This document shows positions 16,610 through 24,225 of a DNA stretch of 64,000 bases, in pieces; the stretch's first letter is position 1; each line of letters starts with the position of its first letter. Under the pieces are notes generated by a model that saw nothing but the letters and a program-made list of their open reading frames with translations, made no database searches and was not told the origin of the DNA. The stretch is from Paenibacillus terricola. Its GTDB lineage: Bacteria > Bacillota > Bacilli > Paenibacillales > Paenibacillaceae. Made by a program: the position numbers and the translations under genes. Location of the stretch: contig NZ_JACXZA010000001.1 of assembly GCF_014779765.1 (NCBI RefSeq), positions 186,001-250,000 on the forward strand. The letters run 5' to 3'.

Positions 16610-16793
16610 TGTTCATAACGAAGTTATTTTCACGGACAATCATGACGGTACGACCAAAATGACCATCCGCAGCCAACCGTTCAACGCTTCCGATGAGGAG
16701 CGAAGCTTCTTTGAAGGCATGTTGGAATCCATGCAGCAAGGCTTCGGAGGGACATTCGATCAGTTGGAACAGTATTTGGTGGAGACTCAGTAA
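16610..16793 (+). pseudogene. C-terminal remnant of a second SRPBCC protein
   Basis: Directly after the VOC stop, one frame reads NEVIFTDNHDGTTKMTIRSQ, then SDEERSFFEGMLESMQQGFG and GTFDQLEQYLVETQ. This matches the last 60 or so residues of AHSA1-type SRPBCC proteins (EE-x-F-x-x-M-x-x-S-M-x-x-G-x-x-x-T-x-x-Q-L). No N-terminal two-thirds and no ribosome site are present, so it is a deletion remnant. It suggests that the ancestral operon held ArsR-SRPBCC-VOC-SRPBCC. Confidence 0.7.
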
Positions 16794-16932
16794 CGAAGTG
16801 TGTGTGAAGCGATTTGTTAGAGCGTTATCAGGAGGCATGCCCCTTTGCAGGGGGCTGCTCACGGTAATGCTTTTTTCTTGTGAGGAAGATCAGGCGTACA
16901 AGACGAATGGCGGGTTAAAGATTAATCGCGGA

Positions 16933-16957
16933 GAACCGTACCATAAGTGACGGCGAA
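16933..16957. repeat. Dispersed composite repeat, copy A (right part)
   Basis: GAACCGTACCATAAG followed by TGACGGCGAA matches the 25-bp right end of the family seen complete at 23034, 26486 and 42715. The left half is missing or diverged here. Confidence 0.55.
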
Positions 16958-16975
16958 ATATAAGTGTATATGCTG

Positions 16976-17026
16976 TTGCACAGCTCAGGTAACCGATGTA
17001 TACTGACCATATTATTGATCAATCAC
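16976..17026 (+). promoter_or_regulatory. Promoter and operator of the first TetR gene
   Basis: -35 TTGCAC (16976-16981), 17-bp spacer, -10 TATACT (16999-17004). The partial palindrome TATTGATCAATCAC (to 17026) sits at the expected transcription start. It is a member of the TGATTGATCAATCA operator family found six times in this locus, which implies autoregulation. Confidence 0.7.
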
Positions 17027-17048
17027 TATCAGCAGGAGGAGTCTAGAA

Positions 17049-17570
17049 ATGGCTAAATCAGATGCAACGTCCGTTAATCGAAGATCAGACATTCTTTCCG
17101 CGGCGATTGAAGTTTTTGCGGAGGTGGGTTACTACAGAGCAACGACGGTACAAGTGGCAGAACGGGCAAACATTTCGCAGCCTTACGTATTCCGATTTTT
17201 CTCGACGAAGGAGCAACTGCTGTTAAATGCGTTGGAGGTCTCATGGTCCAGAGTGATCGAATCGTTCCGTAAGGTTGTGGATACGACATCCCCGGAATTG
17301 CTGGAGATAACGCTCATTCGCGAGTATGAGAACATTCAGGCGAAGCACCAGAATGAGATACTCTTGCAGATGCAGGCGCAGACTATGCGGGAAGAAGCGA
17401 TCCGGAATACGATGCAGGACGGCTTTAAGGAAGTCCGAGAAATGGTATTAACGGCGTTCCGTGAAGCGGGTATCGAGAAGTCCGAAGAGCGGACGATGCT
17501 GTTCCTCGCCCGTGGAGTGTTATGTAATGTAGCCCTCGCTCTAAACATGCCCGAACTAATGAAGGGATGA
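17049..17570 (+). CDS. TetR/AcrR family regulator (copy 1 of a paralogous pair)
   Basis: 173 residues. The N-terminal helix-turn-helix reads RRSDILSAAIEVFAEVGYYRATTVQVAERANISQPYVFRFF. The ligand domain carries LLQMQAQTMREEAIRNTMQDGF and ERTMLFLARGVLCNVALA. The regulator at 21364-21885 is a close paralogue with nearly identical recognition helix (ISQPYVF) and C-terminal block. GGAGGAG precedes the ATG. Its likely binding site, GTGATTGATCAATCAC, lies before itself, before the MFS gene (three copies) and before two later genes. The inducer is unknown. Confidence 0.93.
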   Translation: MAKSDATSVNRRSDILSAAIEVFAEVGYYRATTVQVAERANISQPYVFRFFSTKEQLLLNALEVSWSRVIESFRKVVDTTSPELLEITLIREYENIQAKHQNEILLQMQAQTMREEAIRNTMQDGFKEVREMVLTAFREAGIEKSEERTMLFLARGVLCNVALALNMPELMKG

Positions 17571-17593
17571 GAGGAGGAAAATTTTTCACAAAA

Positions 17594-17657
17594 GTGATTG
17601 ATCAATTACTAACCATGTGCTATATTAGTTTCAACAAAGTAGTGATTGATCAATCAC
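17594..17657 (+). promoter_or_regulatory. MFS promoter with two TetR operators
   Basis: Operator GTGATTGATCAATTAC (17594-17609) contains the -35 TTGATC (17598-17603). After 17 bp comes the -10 TATATT (17621-17626). The perfect 18-bp palindrome AGTGATTGATCAATCACT (17641-17658) lies just past the expected start. The operator centres are 48 bp apart. Confidence 0.72.
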
Positions 17658-17786
17658 TAACCAAACGAAATGCGGGGTGACCAAGTCGTTTTTACTTATT
17701 GAAGCAATTGGACAAATCCGGCAAAAAGATTGGACCGGATAATCACAATCGGGTTGCTTGTAGGTTCAAAAAAAATTTACTTGATT

Positions 17787-17802
17787 GTGATTGATCAATC
17801 AA
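17787..17802 (+). promoter_or_regulatory. Third operator copy just before the MFS ribosome site
   Basis: GTGATTGATCAATCAA lies five bases before the ribosome site AGGAGGAG and 18 bp before the MFS ATG. Bound here, a repressor would block elongation or a second promoter. Confidence 0.65.
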
Positions 17803-17820
17803 TAACAGGAGGAGATTAAA

Positions 17821-19263
17821 ATGAGTTCAACGGTTCAAACGGCAATTACGAGTCCTCGCGCGATATCTTATCGGTGGTGGGCGCTGATCGCGCTGGCGCT
17901 CGCGCAATTCCTAGTGGTGCTGGACGCATCGATCGTTAACATCGCACTTCCCTCGCTCGGCTCGGAGCTTCACCTAAGCACGAATACGCTAAGCTGGGTT
18001 ATTACCGCCTATGTGCTTCCATTCGGGGGACTGCTGCTTCTCGGAGGAAGATTATCGGACCGAATGGGGCATCGAAAAACGTTCATGCTAGGAGTCGCCG
18101 GATTCGCGCTGGCATCAGCCGCAGCAGGTCTTGCGACCTCGGGAGCCTGGCTGCTCACCGCGAGAGCGGTTCAAGGCGCATCAGCCGCATTGCTGGCACC
18201 GGCCGCGCTTGCTCTTGTCACCAAGTTGTTCGCAGATCCGCGTGATCGGGCGAAGGCGCTCGGCATCTGGGGCGCGGTCGCGGGCATCGGCAGTGCTGCA
18301 GGTGTTCTGTTAGGCGGCGTACTGACAGCTTCTCTTGGCTGGTCATCCGTGTTCTATGTGAATGTCCCTGTAGCCGCTTTGGTTCTGGCGGCAGTTCCCA
18401 TCCTTATCGCGAAAGACTCACTCGGAGAACGTGTAAGTCTTGATTTACCGGGCTCAGCTACGGTAACGGCTGGCATTGTAGCGCTCGTAGCTGCGCTTTC
18501 TGGTACGGAGCAGGTCGGTTGGGCAGCTCCTCAGACGCTGCTTCTCATAGGCCTCGCGATTGTACTGCTTGGATCGTTTATCTTTATCGAGAAGCGCTCT
18601 TCGAACCCACTTATGCCGTTAGGAATTTTCCGCAACAAGTCGGTTGCGGGCGGCAATCTGGCTATGCTCCTCATCGGGGGAGCGACAACAGGACTGTTCT
18701 TCGCGCTCTCGGTTTACATGCAGCAAGTTCTTCATTACGACGCGTTAAAAGCAGGACTCACTCAGCTCCCGCTGGCCGGCGCATTGGTCTTGATCGCTGG
18801 TGCCGTTCCCGCAATAATCAAAAGCGTCGGTACACGCAATACGCTGGCTGCATCGCTCATCCTGCTGGCCGGCGGGCTGATCTGGCTGTCTTTATCGCCG
18901 AGCGACGCTTCGTTCACCATTGATCTGCTTGGGCCATCCATCTTGATAGGGATCGGATTAGGCGGTGCCTTCGTCTCCGGAACGGAGTTGTCCGTGCATG
19001 GTGTAACCGACGGAGAAGCAGGGCTTGCAAGCGGCTTGATTAATACGAGCCAACAAATCGGCGGCGCAATTGGACTCGCGGTACTGACAACTACGGCGTC
19101 GTCTCGCATCGACCATCTAATGGGAAAAGGGGTAGCTGAAGCAAAAGCGTTAACTGGCGGATTCTCCTGGGTATACCTTGGCGCAGCCGGGTTCGCCATA
19201 ATCGGCGCGATCGTGGTTCTTGCGATTGTACGTCCATCTTCGATTTACAAAGTTAGTGATTAA
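17821..19263 (+). CDS. MFS drug efflux transporter, DHA2 (EmrB/QacA) family
   Basis: 480 residues with about 14 membrane segments. Motif: LDASIVNIALPSLGSEL in TM1, then GGRLSDRMGHRKTFMLG (motif A, G-R-x-x-D-R-x-G-R/H-R), and motif C-like GSAAGVLLGGVL in TM5. It would export hydrophobic compounds in exchange for protons. AGGAGGAG precedes the ATG. Transcription is evidently controlled by the adjacent TetR through the three palindromes at 17594-17802. A fourth palindrome overlaps its stop codon and leads into the next gene. Confidence 0.92.
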   Translation: MSSTVQTAITSPRAISYRWWALIALALAQFLVVLDASIVNIALPSLGSELHLSTNTLSWVITAYVLPFGGLLLLGGRLSDRMGHRKTFMLGVAGFALASAAAGLATSGAWLLTARAVQGASAALLAPAALALVTKLFADPRDRAKALGIWGAVAGIGSAAGVLLGGVLTASLGWSSVFYVNVPVAALVLAAVPILIAKDSLGERVSLDLPGSATVTAGIVALVAALSGTEQVGWAAPQTLLLIGLAIVLLGSFIFIEKRSSNPLMPLGIFRNKSVAGGNLAMLLIGGATTGLFFALSVYMQQVLHYDALKAGLTQLPLAGALVLIAGAVPAIIKSVGTRNTLAASLILLAGGLIWLSLSPSDASFTIDLLGPSILIGIGLGGAFVSGTELSVHGVTDGEAGLASGLINTSQQIGGAIGLAVLTTTASSRIDHLMGKGVAEAKALTGGFSWVYLGAAGFAIIGAIVVLAIVRPSSIYKVSD

Positions 19264-19271
19264 TCAATTAC
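19256..19271 (+). promoter_or_regulatory. Operator copy overlapping the MFS stop codon
   Basis: GTGATTAATCAATTAC is a variant of the locus palindrome. The TAA stop of the MFS gene is inside it, and the next gene's ribosome site follows at once. Confidence 0.6.
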
Positions 19272-19286
19272 AAAGGAGCGGTCTAA

Positions 19287-19856
19287 GTGGTAAAAGCAAT
19301 GGTAGTGAGAGCAGGTAACGGTTGGGGAAGAGCATTGATCAAGCAATTAATTGGTTCAAATTTCGCAGTCGTTGCCTATTCCGGTTCTAAGCAGAAGCTG
19401 GAGGCGCTGGGGGAGACTTTCTCATCTTCATCGCTTCTACAGACCGTACATGGAGATGCCGGAAACCAGGGCGAGCTGCTTGCGGCAGCGCAAGGAGTTG
19501 ATGTGATCTTCTGCGGAGTCTGCTTGACCTACGATGATAAGCCGGAGAAGGTGCGGATGATGCTGGAAGCGGTGAAGAGAGTCTCTGCCGTGACCGGAGC
19601 TAGAACGGTTATTCTCGAAGGCGTTTATTTGCCAGCCGAGGAAGCTCTAAGCTCTCCGGATAAAAAGGCTATGAGAATCTCCATTCCAGAGCTGTATGGC
19701 GAGGGCATTTCCAACACGATCATTCATTATGCGCTTCGTAAAATCGTTCAAGGAAAACCGATCAAGAAGCTCGTCGATCCATCTGTTAGAAGAGACTATT
19801 TGTACGTAGAGGATGCCGCCAAACAAAAATGGCAAGGAGGTATGCTTCTTGACTAG
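19287..19856 (+). CDS. NAD(P)-binding reductase, C-terminally truncated
   Basis: 189 residues of an atypical SDR/NmrA-type Rossmann protein beginning VKAMVVRAGNGWGRALIKQL. It lacks a clean GxxGxxG. It aligns along its length with the 321-residue protein at 21985-22950 (same KAMV start, SRQKLE/SKQKLEAL, IYPY/VYLP) but stops just after RDYLYVEDAA, where the longer paralogue continues for about 100 residues. The last codons (KWQGG) double as the ribosome site AAGGAGG of the next gene. It is therefore probably a truncated paralogue kept for coupling, possibly without function. GTG start with AAGGAGCGG. Confidence 0.7.
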   Translation: MVKAMVVRAGNGWGRALIKQLIGSNFAVVAYSGSKQKLEALGETFSSSSLLQTVHGDAGNQGELLAAAQGVDVIFCGVCLTYDDKPEKVRMMLEAVKRVSAVTGARTVILEGVYLPAEEALSSPDKKAMRISIPELYGEGISNTIIHYALRKIVQGKPIKKLVDPSVRRDYLYVEDAAKQKWQGGMLLD

Positions 19857-21345
19857 AAGGAAAAAGGTAAAGAGGCTGGTTTATATCGGAATTCCTGTGG
19901 CATTGGCGCTTCTGATAGGTGCGGCGGCAATCACCTATTTCTCGCAAATGCGGCTTCAGAAGCCGGTAGAGATGAATATGGCTCACCATACGATGGGTGA
20001 TATGGCGGGGATGGAGCATATGGAGCACATGGCCGGCATGGAGGGTTCTTCTTCAGAAGGCGGGGTATCTTGCGATTCGCTAACGGCACCGGAATCAACA
20101 GCCCCCATTCGCAACTTCGATCTGATAGCAGAACAGACGACAGTTAAGCCGGATAACGGCAAGACAGTTAAGGCTTGGACCTTCAATGGTTCTTCGCCGG
20201 GGCCGGAGCTTCGCGTGACGGAGGGCGATAAAGTGGTCATTACCCTTCATAACAAGGACATCGAGGATGGCGTTTCGATCCATTGGCATGGGATTGCGGT
20301 TCCGTGTTCGCAGGACGGCATCGCGGGAGTGACGCAAGATGCCGTTGCTCCGGGCGGTCAGTTTACCTACACGTTCATCGCACCGACGACTCCGGGCACT
20401 TATTGGTACCATTCCCACCAGATGAGTTCAATCCAGGTAAGCAAGGGACTGCTGGGTGCGCTGATTGTCGAAGCCAAAGCAGCATCCGAATCCGGTTCTC
20501 CGATAATGGAGGCGACCGCGCTTTATCAACAACTGGGATCCTCCATACTGTTGAATGGAAGCACGAAGGGTCTAGCCGTCCCAGGCAAACCAGGCGAACA
20601 GGTCAGGCTTAGGCTGATTAATGCGGGTAATGAAACGATGGAATTCAATGTCGACGGGGCACCTTTCCGGGTTGTGGCCATGGATGGCCACGAGTTGCAT
20701 GAACCCGGACTGCTGGAACGAACGATCGTTCCGATCGGAGCGGGTCAGCGCTACGATCTGCTCATTCAAGTTCCGAGGACGGGCAAAGTCATTATCAGCA
20801 GTCCTACGGCCAACAGCTTGCCGATTGCAATCGGCAGCGGAAGCGAGCCGCAGCATTCGGAAAACGGGGAAGTGTTCTCGTTCATCGATTATGGCACTCC
20901 GCTGCCTAACGATGCTGATCTGCAAGTTCAACCGGATCGACATTTCGAGCTTAACCTAGGGCAGACGCTTTTCGTCAAATCGATTAACGGCAAAGCCTTT
21001 ACGGACATTCCCCCAATGATAGTCAAGGAAGGGGAACATGTGCGCATCACTGTCTCCAACACAGGCGGAGGTGACCATCCGTTTCACCTTCATGGACATG
21101 TGTTCCGCGTATTGAGCAAGAACGGCATTGCTTTGCGAGGCAGTCCGGTGTATCTGGATACGCTCTTAACGAAGAAGGGAGAGACCTATGAGATATACCT
21201 GGAAGCTAATAACCCCGGCCTCTGGATGGTGCATTGCCACAATCTCAAGCATGCCTCGATGGGGATGAGCATGATGCTGAATTACGAAGGCGTTACGACG
21301 CCATACCGGGTCGGAACCCGATCAGGCAATCTACCCGACCTTTAA
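19849..21345 (+). CDS. Membrane-anchored multicopper oxidase
   Basis: 498 residues. A basic N-terminus and one hydrophobic helix (about 10-28) anchor it outside the membrane. Next comes a Met/His-rich stretch (MAHHTMGDMAGMEHMEHMAG) likely to bind copper. Then come three cupredoxin domains with all copper motifs: HWHG near 145, HSH near 190, HPFHLHGH near 410, and HCHNLKHASMGM near 470 (type 1 His-Cys-His-Met). This indicates laccase or cuprous-oxidase activity. The TTG at 19849 has AAGGAGG eight bases upstream and overlaps the previous gene by 8 bp. Its place after an efflux pump under TetR control suggests oxidation of phenolic or metal toxicants. Confidence 0.9.
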   Translation: MTRRKKVKRLVYIGIPVALALLIGAAAITYFSQMRLQKPVEMNMAHHTMGDMAGMEHMEHMAGMEGSSSEGGVSCDSLTAPESTAPIRNFDLIAEQTTVKPDNGKTVKAWTFNGSSPGPELRVTEGDKVVITLHNKDIEDGVSIHWHGIAVPCSQDGIAGVTQDAVAPGGQFTYTFIAPTTPGTYWYHSHQMSSIQVSKGLLGALIVEAKAASESGSPIMEATALYQQLGSSILLNGSTKGLAVPGKPGEQVRLRLINAGNETMEFNVDGAPFRVVAMDGHELHEPGLLERTIVPIGAGQRYDLLIQVPRTGKVIISSPTANSLPIAIGSGSEPQHSENGEVFSFIDYGTPLPNDADLQVQPDRHFELNLGQTLFVKSINGKAFTDIPPMIVKEGEHVRITVSNTGGGDHPFHLHGHVFRVLSKNGIALRGSPVYLDTLLTKKGETYEIYLEANNPGLWMVHCHNLKHASMGMSMMLNYEGVTTPYRVGTRSGNLPDL

Positions 21346-21363
21346 AGCAGAGGAGCCAAATTC

Positions 21364-21885
21364 GTGACGAGAGATGCCAAGTCATTCGCCAATCGCCAGG
21401 CCGACATTACCTCTGCAGCTATTGAAGTATTTGCAGAAATCGGCTATTACAGAGCGACCACGTCACAGATTGCGAAGCGGGTGCAAATCTCGCAGCCTTA
21501 CGTATTCCACTTCTTCCAGTCTAAAGAAGAGCTGCTTCTATCGGCGCTTGAGGTATCCTGGTCGCGGATCATCGCGTCCTTCCGTGAAGTAGTTGATTCT
21601 GCATCTTCGGAGCTCCTGGAGTCCGAACTGATCACAGCCTACGAGCAAGTCGCCGATAGCTATCACAACGAAGTGCTCCTGCAGATGCAGGCGCAGACGA
21701 TGCAGGAAGAAGCCATTCAAAATGCCATGCGGTATGGATTTGGGGAAGTGCGAAAGATGTTGCTCGAGGCTTTCCGTCAAGCTAAGCTTCCGAATCCCGA
21801 AGAGAGGACGATGCTGTTCCTTGCCCGAGGGATGCTGTGTAATATTGCGAAGGCAATCGAGATGCCGGAATTGAAGGAGGCCTAA
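21364..21885 (+). CDS. TetR/AcrR family regulator (copy 2 of a paralogous pair)
   Basis: 173 residues and highly similar to the regulator at 17049: DITSAAIEVFAEIGYYRATTSQIAKRVQISQPYVFHFF, then VLLQMQAQTMQEEAIQNAM and ERTMLFLARGMLCNIAKAIEMPEL. GTG start with AGAGGAG nine bases upstream, 18 bp after the multicopper oxidase, so it is cotranscribed. The matching recognition helices suggest that both paralogues bind the same palindromes, perhaps as hetero- or homodimers with different inducers. Confidence 0.92.
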   Translation: MTRDAKSFANRQADITSAAIEVFAEIGYYRATTSQIAKRVQISQPYVFHFFQSKEELLLSALEVSWSRIIASFREVVDSASSELLESELITAYEQVADSYHNEVLLQMQAQTMQEEAIQNAMRYGFGEVRKMLLEAFRQAKLPNPEERTMLFLARGMLCNIAKAIEMPELKEA

Positions 21886-21939
21886 GGGCCAAAAGTAATC
21901 CTTATTGACAGCAAATCTATAAAGTGCAGCGTCAGGTTA

Positions 21940-21955
21940 GTGATTAATCAATCAC
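21940..21955 (+). promoter_or_regulatory. Sixth TetR operator, before the reductase gene
   Basis: GTGATTAATCAATCAC, with 14 of 16 bases matching the perfect site at 17642. It lies 30 bp before the start at 21985. TTGACA at 21905-21910 could be a -35, but no good -10 follows. Confidence 0.62.
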
Positions 21956-21984
21956 AAATATTGCATAGGAAGGTCGAGATAAAG

Positions 21985-22950
21985 ATGACGATAACAAAAG
22001 CAATGGTCATTGGAGCAACCGGCGGAACGGGCGCCGCAATTACGGAAGAACTGGTGAGACGCGGGATCGATACCATTGCATTCGGGCGATCGCGTCAGAA
22101 ATTAGAGCAGTTCGCGAGTCGGTTAGGCAACCCCGAGCATCTGACGCTTGCCGTAGGGGACGCTATGCGACCCGAAGATATCACTTCTCAAGCAGGTGGA
22201 GCTGATGTATGGTTCCATTGCGCGAATGTTCCCTATCATGAAATGACCAGCAAGTTGATTCCGCTGGGCGAGTCGGTGATGGAGGCGGCCGAGCGCATGG
22301 CTGTCCGAGTCGTCGCAATTGACGGTATATATCCGTACGGCAGGAGACAATCCGACCTCGTAACCGAGGAGCATCCCAAAGAGCCGCATACTCGCAAAGG
22401 TAAAGCCCGCCTAGATTACGAAAGAATGTTGTTCAACAAGCGGTGGAACAAGGCCAAGGTTTTGATCGCTCGATTGCCGGATTATTACGGACCTACGGCC
22501 AACGAAGCTTCTTATTTGGGCTCGACCCTGGAGGCGATCGCGGCCGGCAAATTGGCATTTTATATTGGGAATATGCATATTCCTCGCGAGTTCGTCTATT
22601 TGCCGGATGCGGCGGCCATGATTGTCGAATTGGCCGGTAGAGACTTCGCCTACGAGCAGAATTGGCATATTCCGGGCGCCGGAATGATCGCCGGACGAGA
22701 GATCGTGAAGATTGCGCAATCGGCGAGCGGCAGTGTCAGACCGGTCATTCCGTTGAAGAAGCTGGGCTTGTCCCTGCTCGGAATCGGCTTGCCCGTCATG
22801 AAAGAAGTCGTTGAGATGCTTTACTTGACCGAAGAACCGCTAACATTAAGCCGAGACAAGTACGAACGTTCCATCGGCCCGGTCGTGGCAACACCATTCC
22901 ATGAAGGGATCGCCTCAACGATAAAAGCACTGCAGAGAGCAAATAAATGA
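21985..22950 (+). CDS. NAD(P)-dependent epimerase/reductase (extended SDR)
   Basis: 321 residues with a canonical Rossmann start, MVIGATGGTGAAITEEL, then FGRSRQKLEQF (cofactor phosphate region). IYPYG carries a Tyr near 115, and REFVYLPDAAAMIVEL near 210 is the NAD-dependent epimerase hallmark. The C-terminal third forms a substrate lid. It would reduce or isomerise a small carbonyl compound. It is the intact paralogue of 19287-19856. The ATG at 21985 follows AGGAAGG; the longer frame from 21940 runs through the operator and is rejected. Confidence 0.82.
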   Translation: MTITKAMVIGATGGTGAAITEELVRRGIDTIAFGRSRQKLEQFASRLGNPEHLTLAVGDAMRPEDITSQAGGADVWFHCANVPYHEMTSKLIPLGESVMEAAERMAVRVVAIDGIYPYGRRQSDLVTEEHPKEPHTRKGKARLDYERMLFNKRWNKAKVLIARLPDYYGPTANEASYLGSTLEAIAAGKLAFYIGNMHIPREFVYLPDAAAMIVELAGRDFAYEQNWHIPGAGMIAGREIVKIAQSASGSVRPVIPLKKLGLSLLGIGLPVMKEVVEMLYLTEEPLTLSRDKYERSIGPVVATPFHEGIASTIKALQRANK

Positions 22951-23033
22951 TTGCCTAAGCGCTCGGGTAATGTGCAATAAATTTTCAGACCAAAACGCTG
23001 AGTCGTCGCTATAATAAGTCTATACAGAATAGC

Positions 23034-23110
23034 AAGGCACCAGATTGGGTGCCTTAAAAATTTCGCCGATAGACCCGTTAAGCTGAACCGTATCATAAGT
23101 AACGACGAAA
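23034..23110. repeat. Dispersed composite repeat, copy B
   Basis: Hairpin AAGGCACC-agatt-GGGTGCCTT (23034-23055), then TTTCGCCG (23060-23067), and the right end GAACCGTATCATAAG-TAACGACGAA (23085-23109), whose last bases pair with TTTCGCCG. Confidence 0.7.
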
Positions 23111-23140
23111 CTTGGTGCGGCGAGATTTAGCGGGACTATA

Positions 23141-23188
23141 AAAAAAGCGGCAGTCTTGGACTTTTTTTGTTCAAGGCTGCCGCTTTTT
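23141..23188. terminator. Strong terminator-like hairpin
   Basis: AAAAAAGCGGCAG-CTTG pairs with CAAG-CTGCCGCTTTTT around a T-rich loop. It probably ends the reductase transcript. Confidence 0.7.
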
Positions 23189-23596
23189 CTGAAAGAAAAT
23201 CATTCCAAAACTTGATGACTAACGAACAAATAAACGAACATGAATACTCACGGATACAAGTGGAAGGTCAAACGAATCTGTTCCAAAAACATCTCGGGGG
23301 AATAGCCGCGCTCGTCTTTTTTGAAAGGAATAGGAATCGCTGCTTAAAGCCATCAGAAGCATATCCTCTTTGAAGACGCTGTTCGGTTGGGGCTGTTCGC
23401 GTTCTAGACCGATTGGTAGATTCATTAAATCCTGACATAGTTCGCTTTTGTTACGATAGCGGCGATAAAGCGTTCAGCCTCCAAATCAAACACGATATCA
23501 TCACTTCCTATCCTGTTATGGTCTTCTTTTCTGCTGACTTCGGATGCCGGAACGAGGATTCTCATCGATCCCTACTTTAAGTTTCTTGGCTATCGC

Positions 23597-24148
23597 ATGC
23601 CGGTTCCGGTTGATTCGGATATTGTCGTGGTTACGAACAATCATGGCGATCACAATAAAGTTAACGCCGCATCGGGTGATTACTTGCTAGTGAACGAGCC
23701 GAAAGAATACAGTCGCGGCGATGTGAGCATTAGTGGGTTCAAGACTTTCCACGATAAGGTGAACGGCAAGAAAAGAGGGCCCAATATTGTTTTCCGCTTT
23801 CGGATGGATGGACTGACGATCTGCCATTGCGGGGATCTGGGGCATCTGCTTACAGAAGAACAAGTCAAAGAAATCGGCAAAGTGGACGTACTTATCGTGC
23901 CCGTAGGAGGAAGGGCGACGCTCGCTGGGGCGGAAGCCGCTCAAGTGATGCGTCAATTGCATGCGACCGTAGCGATTCCGATGCATTATAGCACGAAGGC
24001 ATTGGGAATTATCGGAAGGATCTTCTTCGCTAAGGTGGACAAATTCCTCGAGGCTGCCGGGACACGGACGACAGACGTAAAGACGTTGAACGTGTCCAAG
24101 GAAAGCCTTGAACAATATGCTGGCGTCGTTACTATGCAGTATGAATAG
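23597..24148 (+). pseudogene. Metallo-beta-lactamase-fold hydrolase (UlaG-like), 5' end decayed
   Basis: The 183-residue frame matches the UlaG-like MBL family from its second strand on: DIVVVTNNHGDHN, GPNIVFRFRMDGLTICHCGD, and VAIPMHYSTK. Two defects are visible. The first metal His of H-x-H-x-D-H is Asn (NNHGDH). The N-terminal strand lies upstream in frame (LLTSDAGTRILIDPYFKFLG) but without a start, and the usual Y-G-H-S there is broken by an apparent small deletion near 23519. It is probably inactive. A read-through start at the ATG at 23597 cannot be excluded. Confidence 0.6.
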
Positions 24149-24225
24149 AATCGTAAGAGGGGGGCACTTGGTCGGGCGCCCTTCGATTTCGCTTTTTGTA
24201 CGTACTATCTCAATCAAGCGTACAG

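Larger units (their letters stand above)
22951..23596. other. Gene-poor interval with repeat, hairpin and decayed coding sequence
   Basis: Contents: composite repeat copy B (23034-23110), a hairpin (23141-23188), about 230 bp without recognisable features, then from about 23500 in-frame codons (FLLTSDAGTRILIDPYF) belonging to the decayed 5' end of the metallo-hydrolase gene that follows. Confidence 0.5.

Noticed and set aside
17587-17802. CRISPR-like array of short palindromic repeats
   Set aside because: The repeats are operator-sized, irregularly spaced and positioned on promoters. There are no regular spacers and no cas genes.
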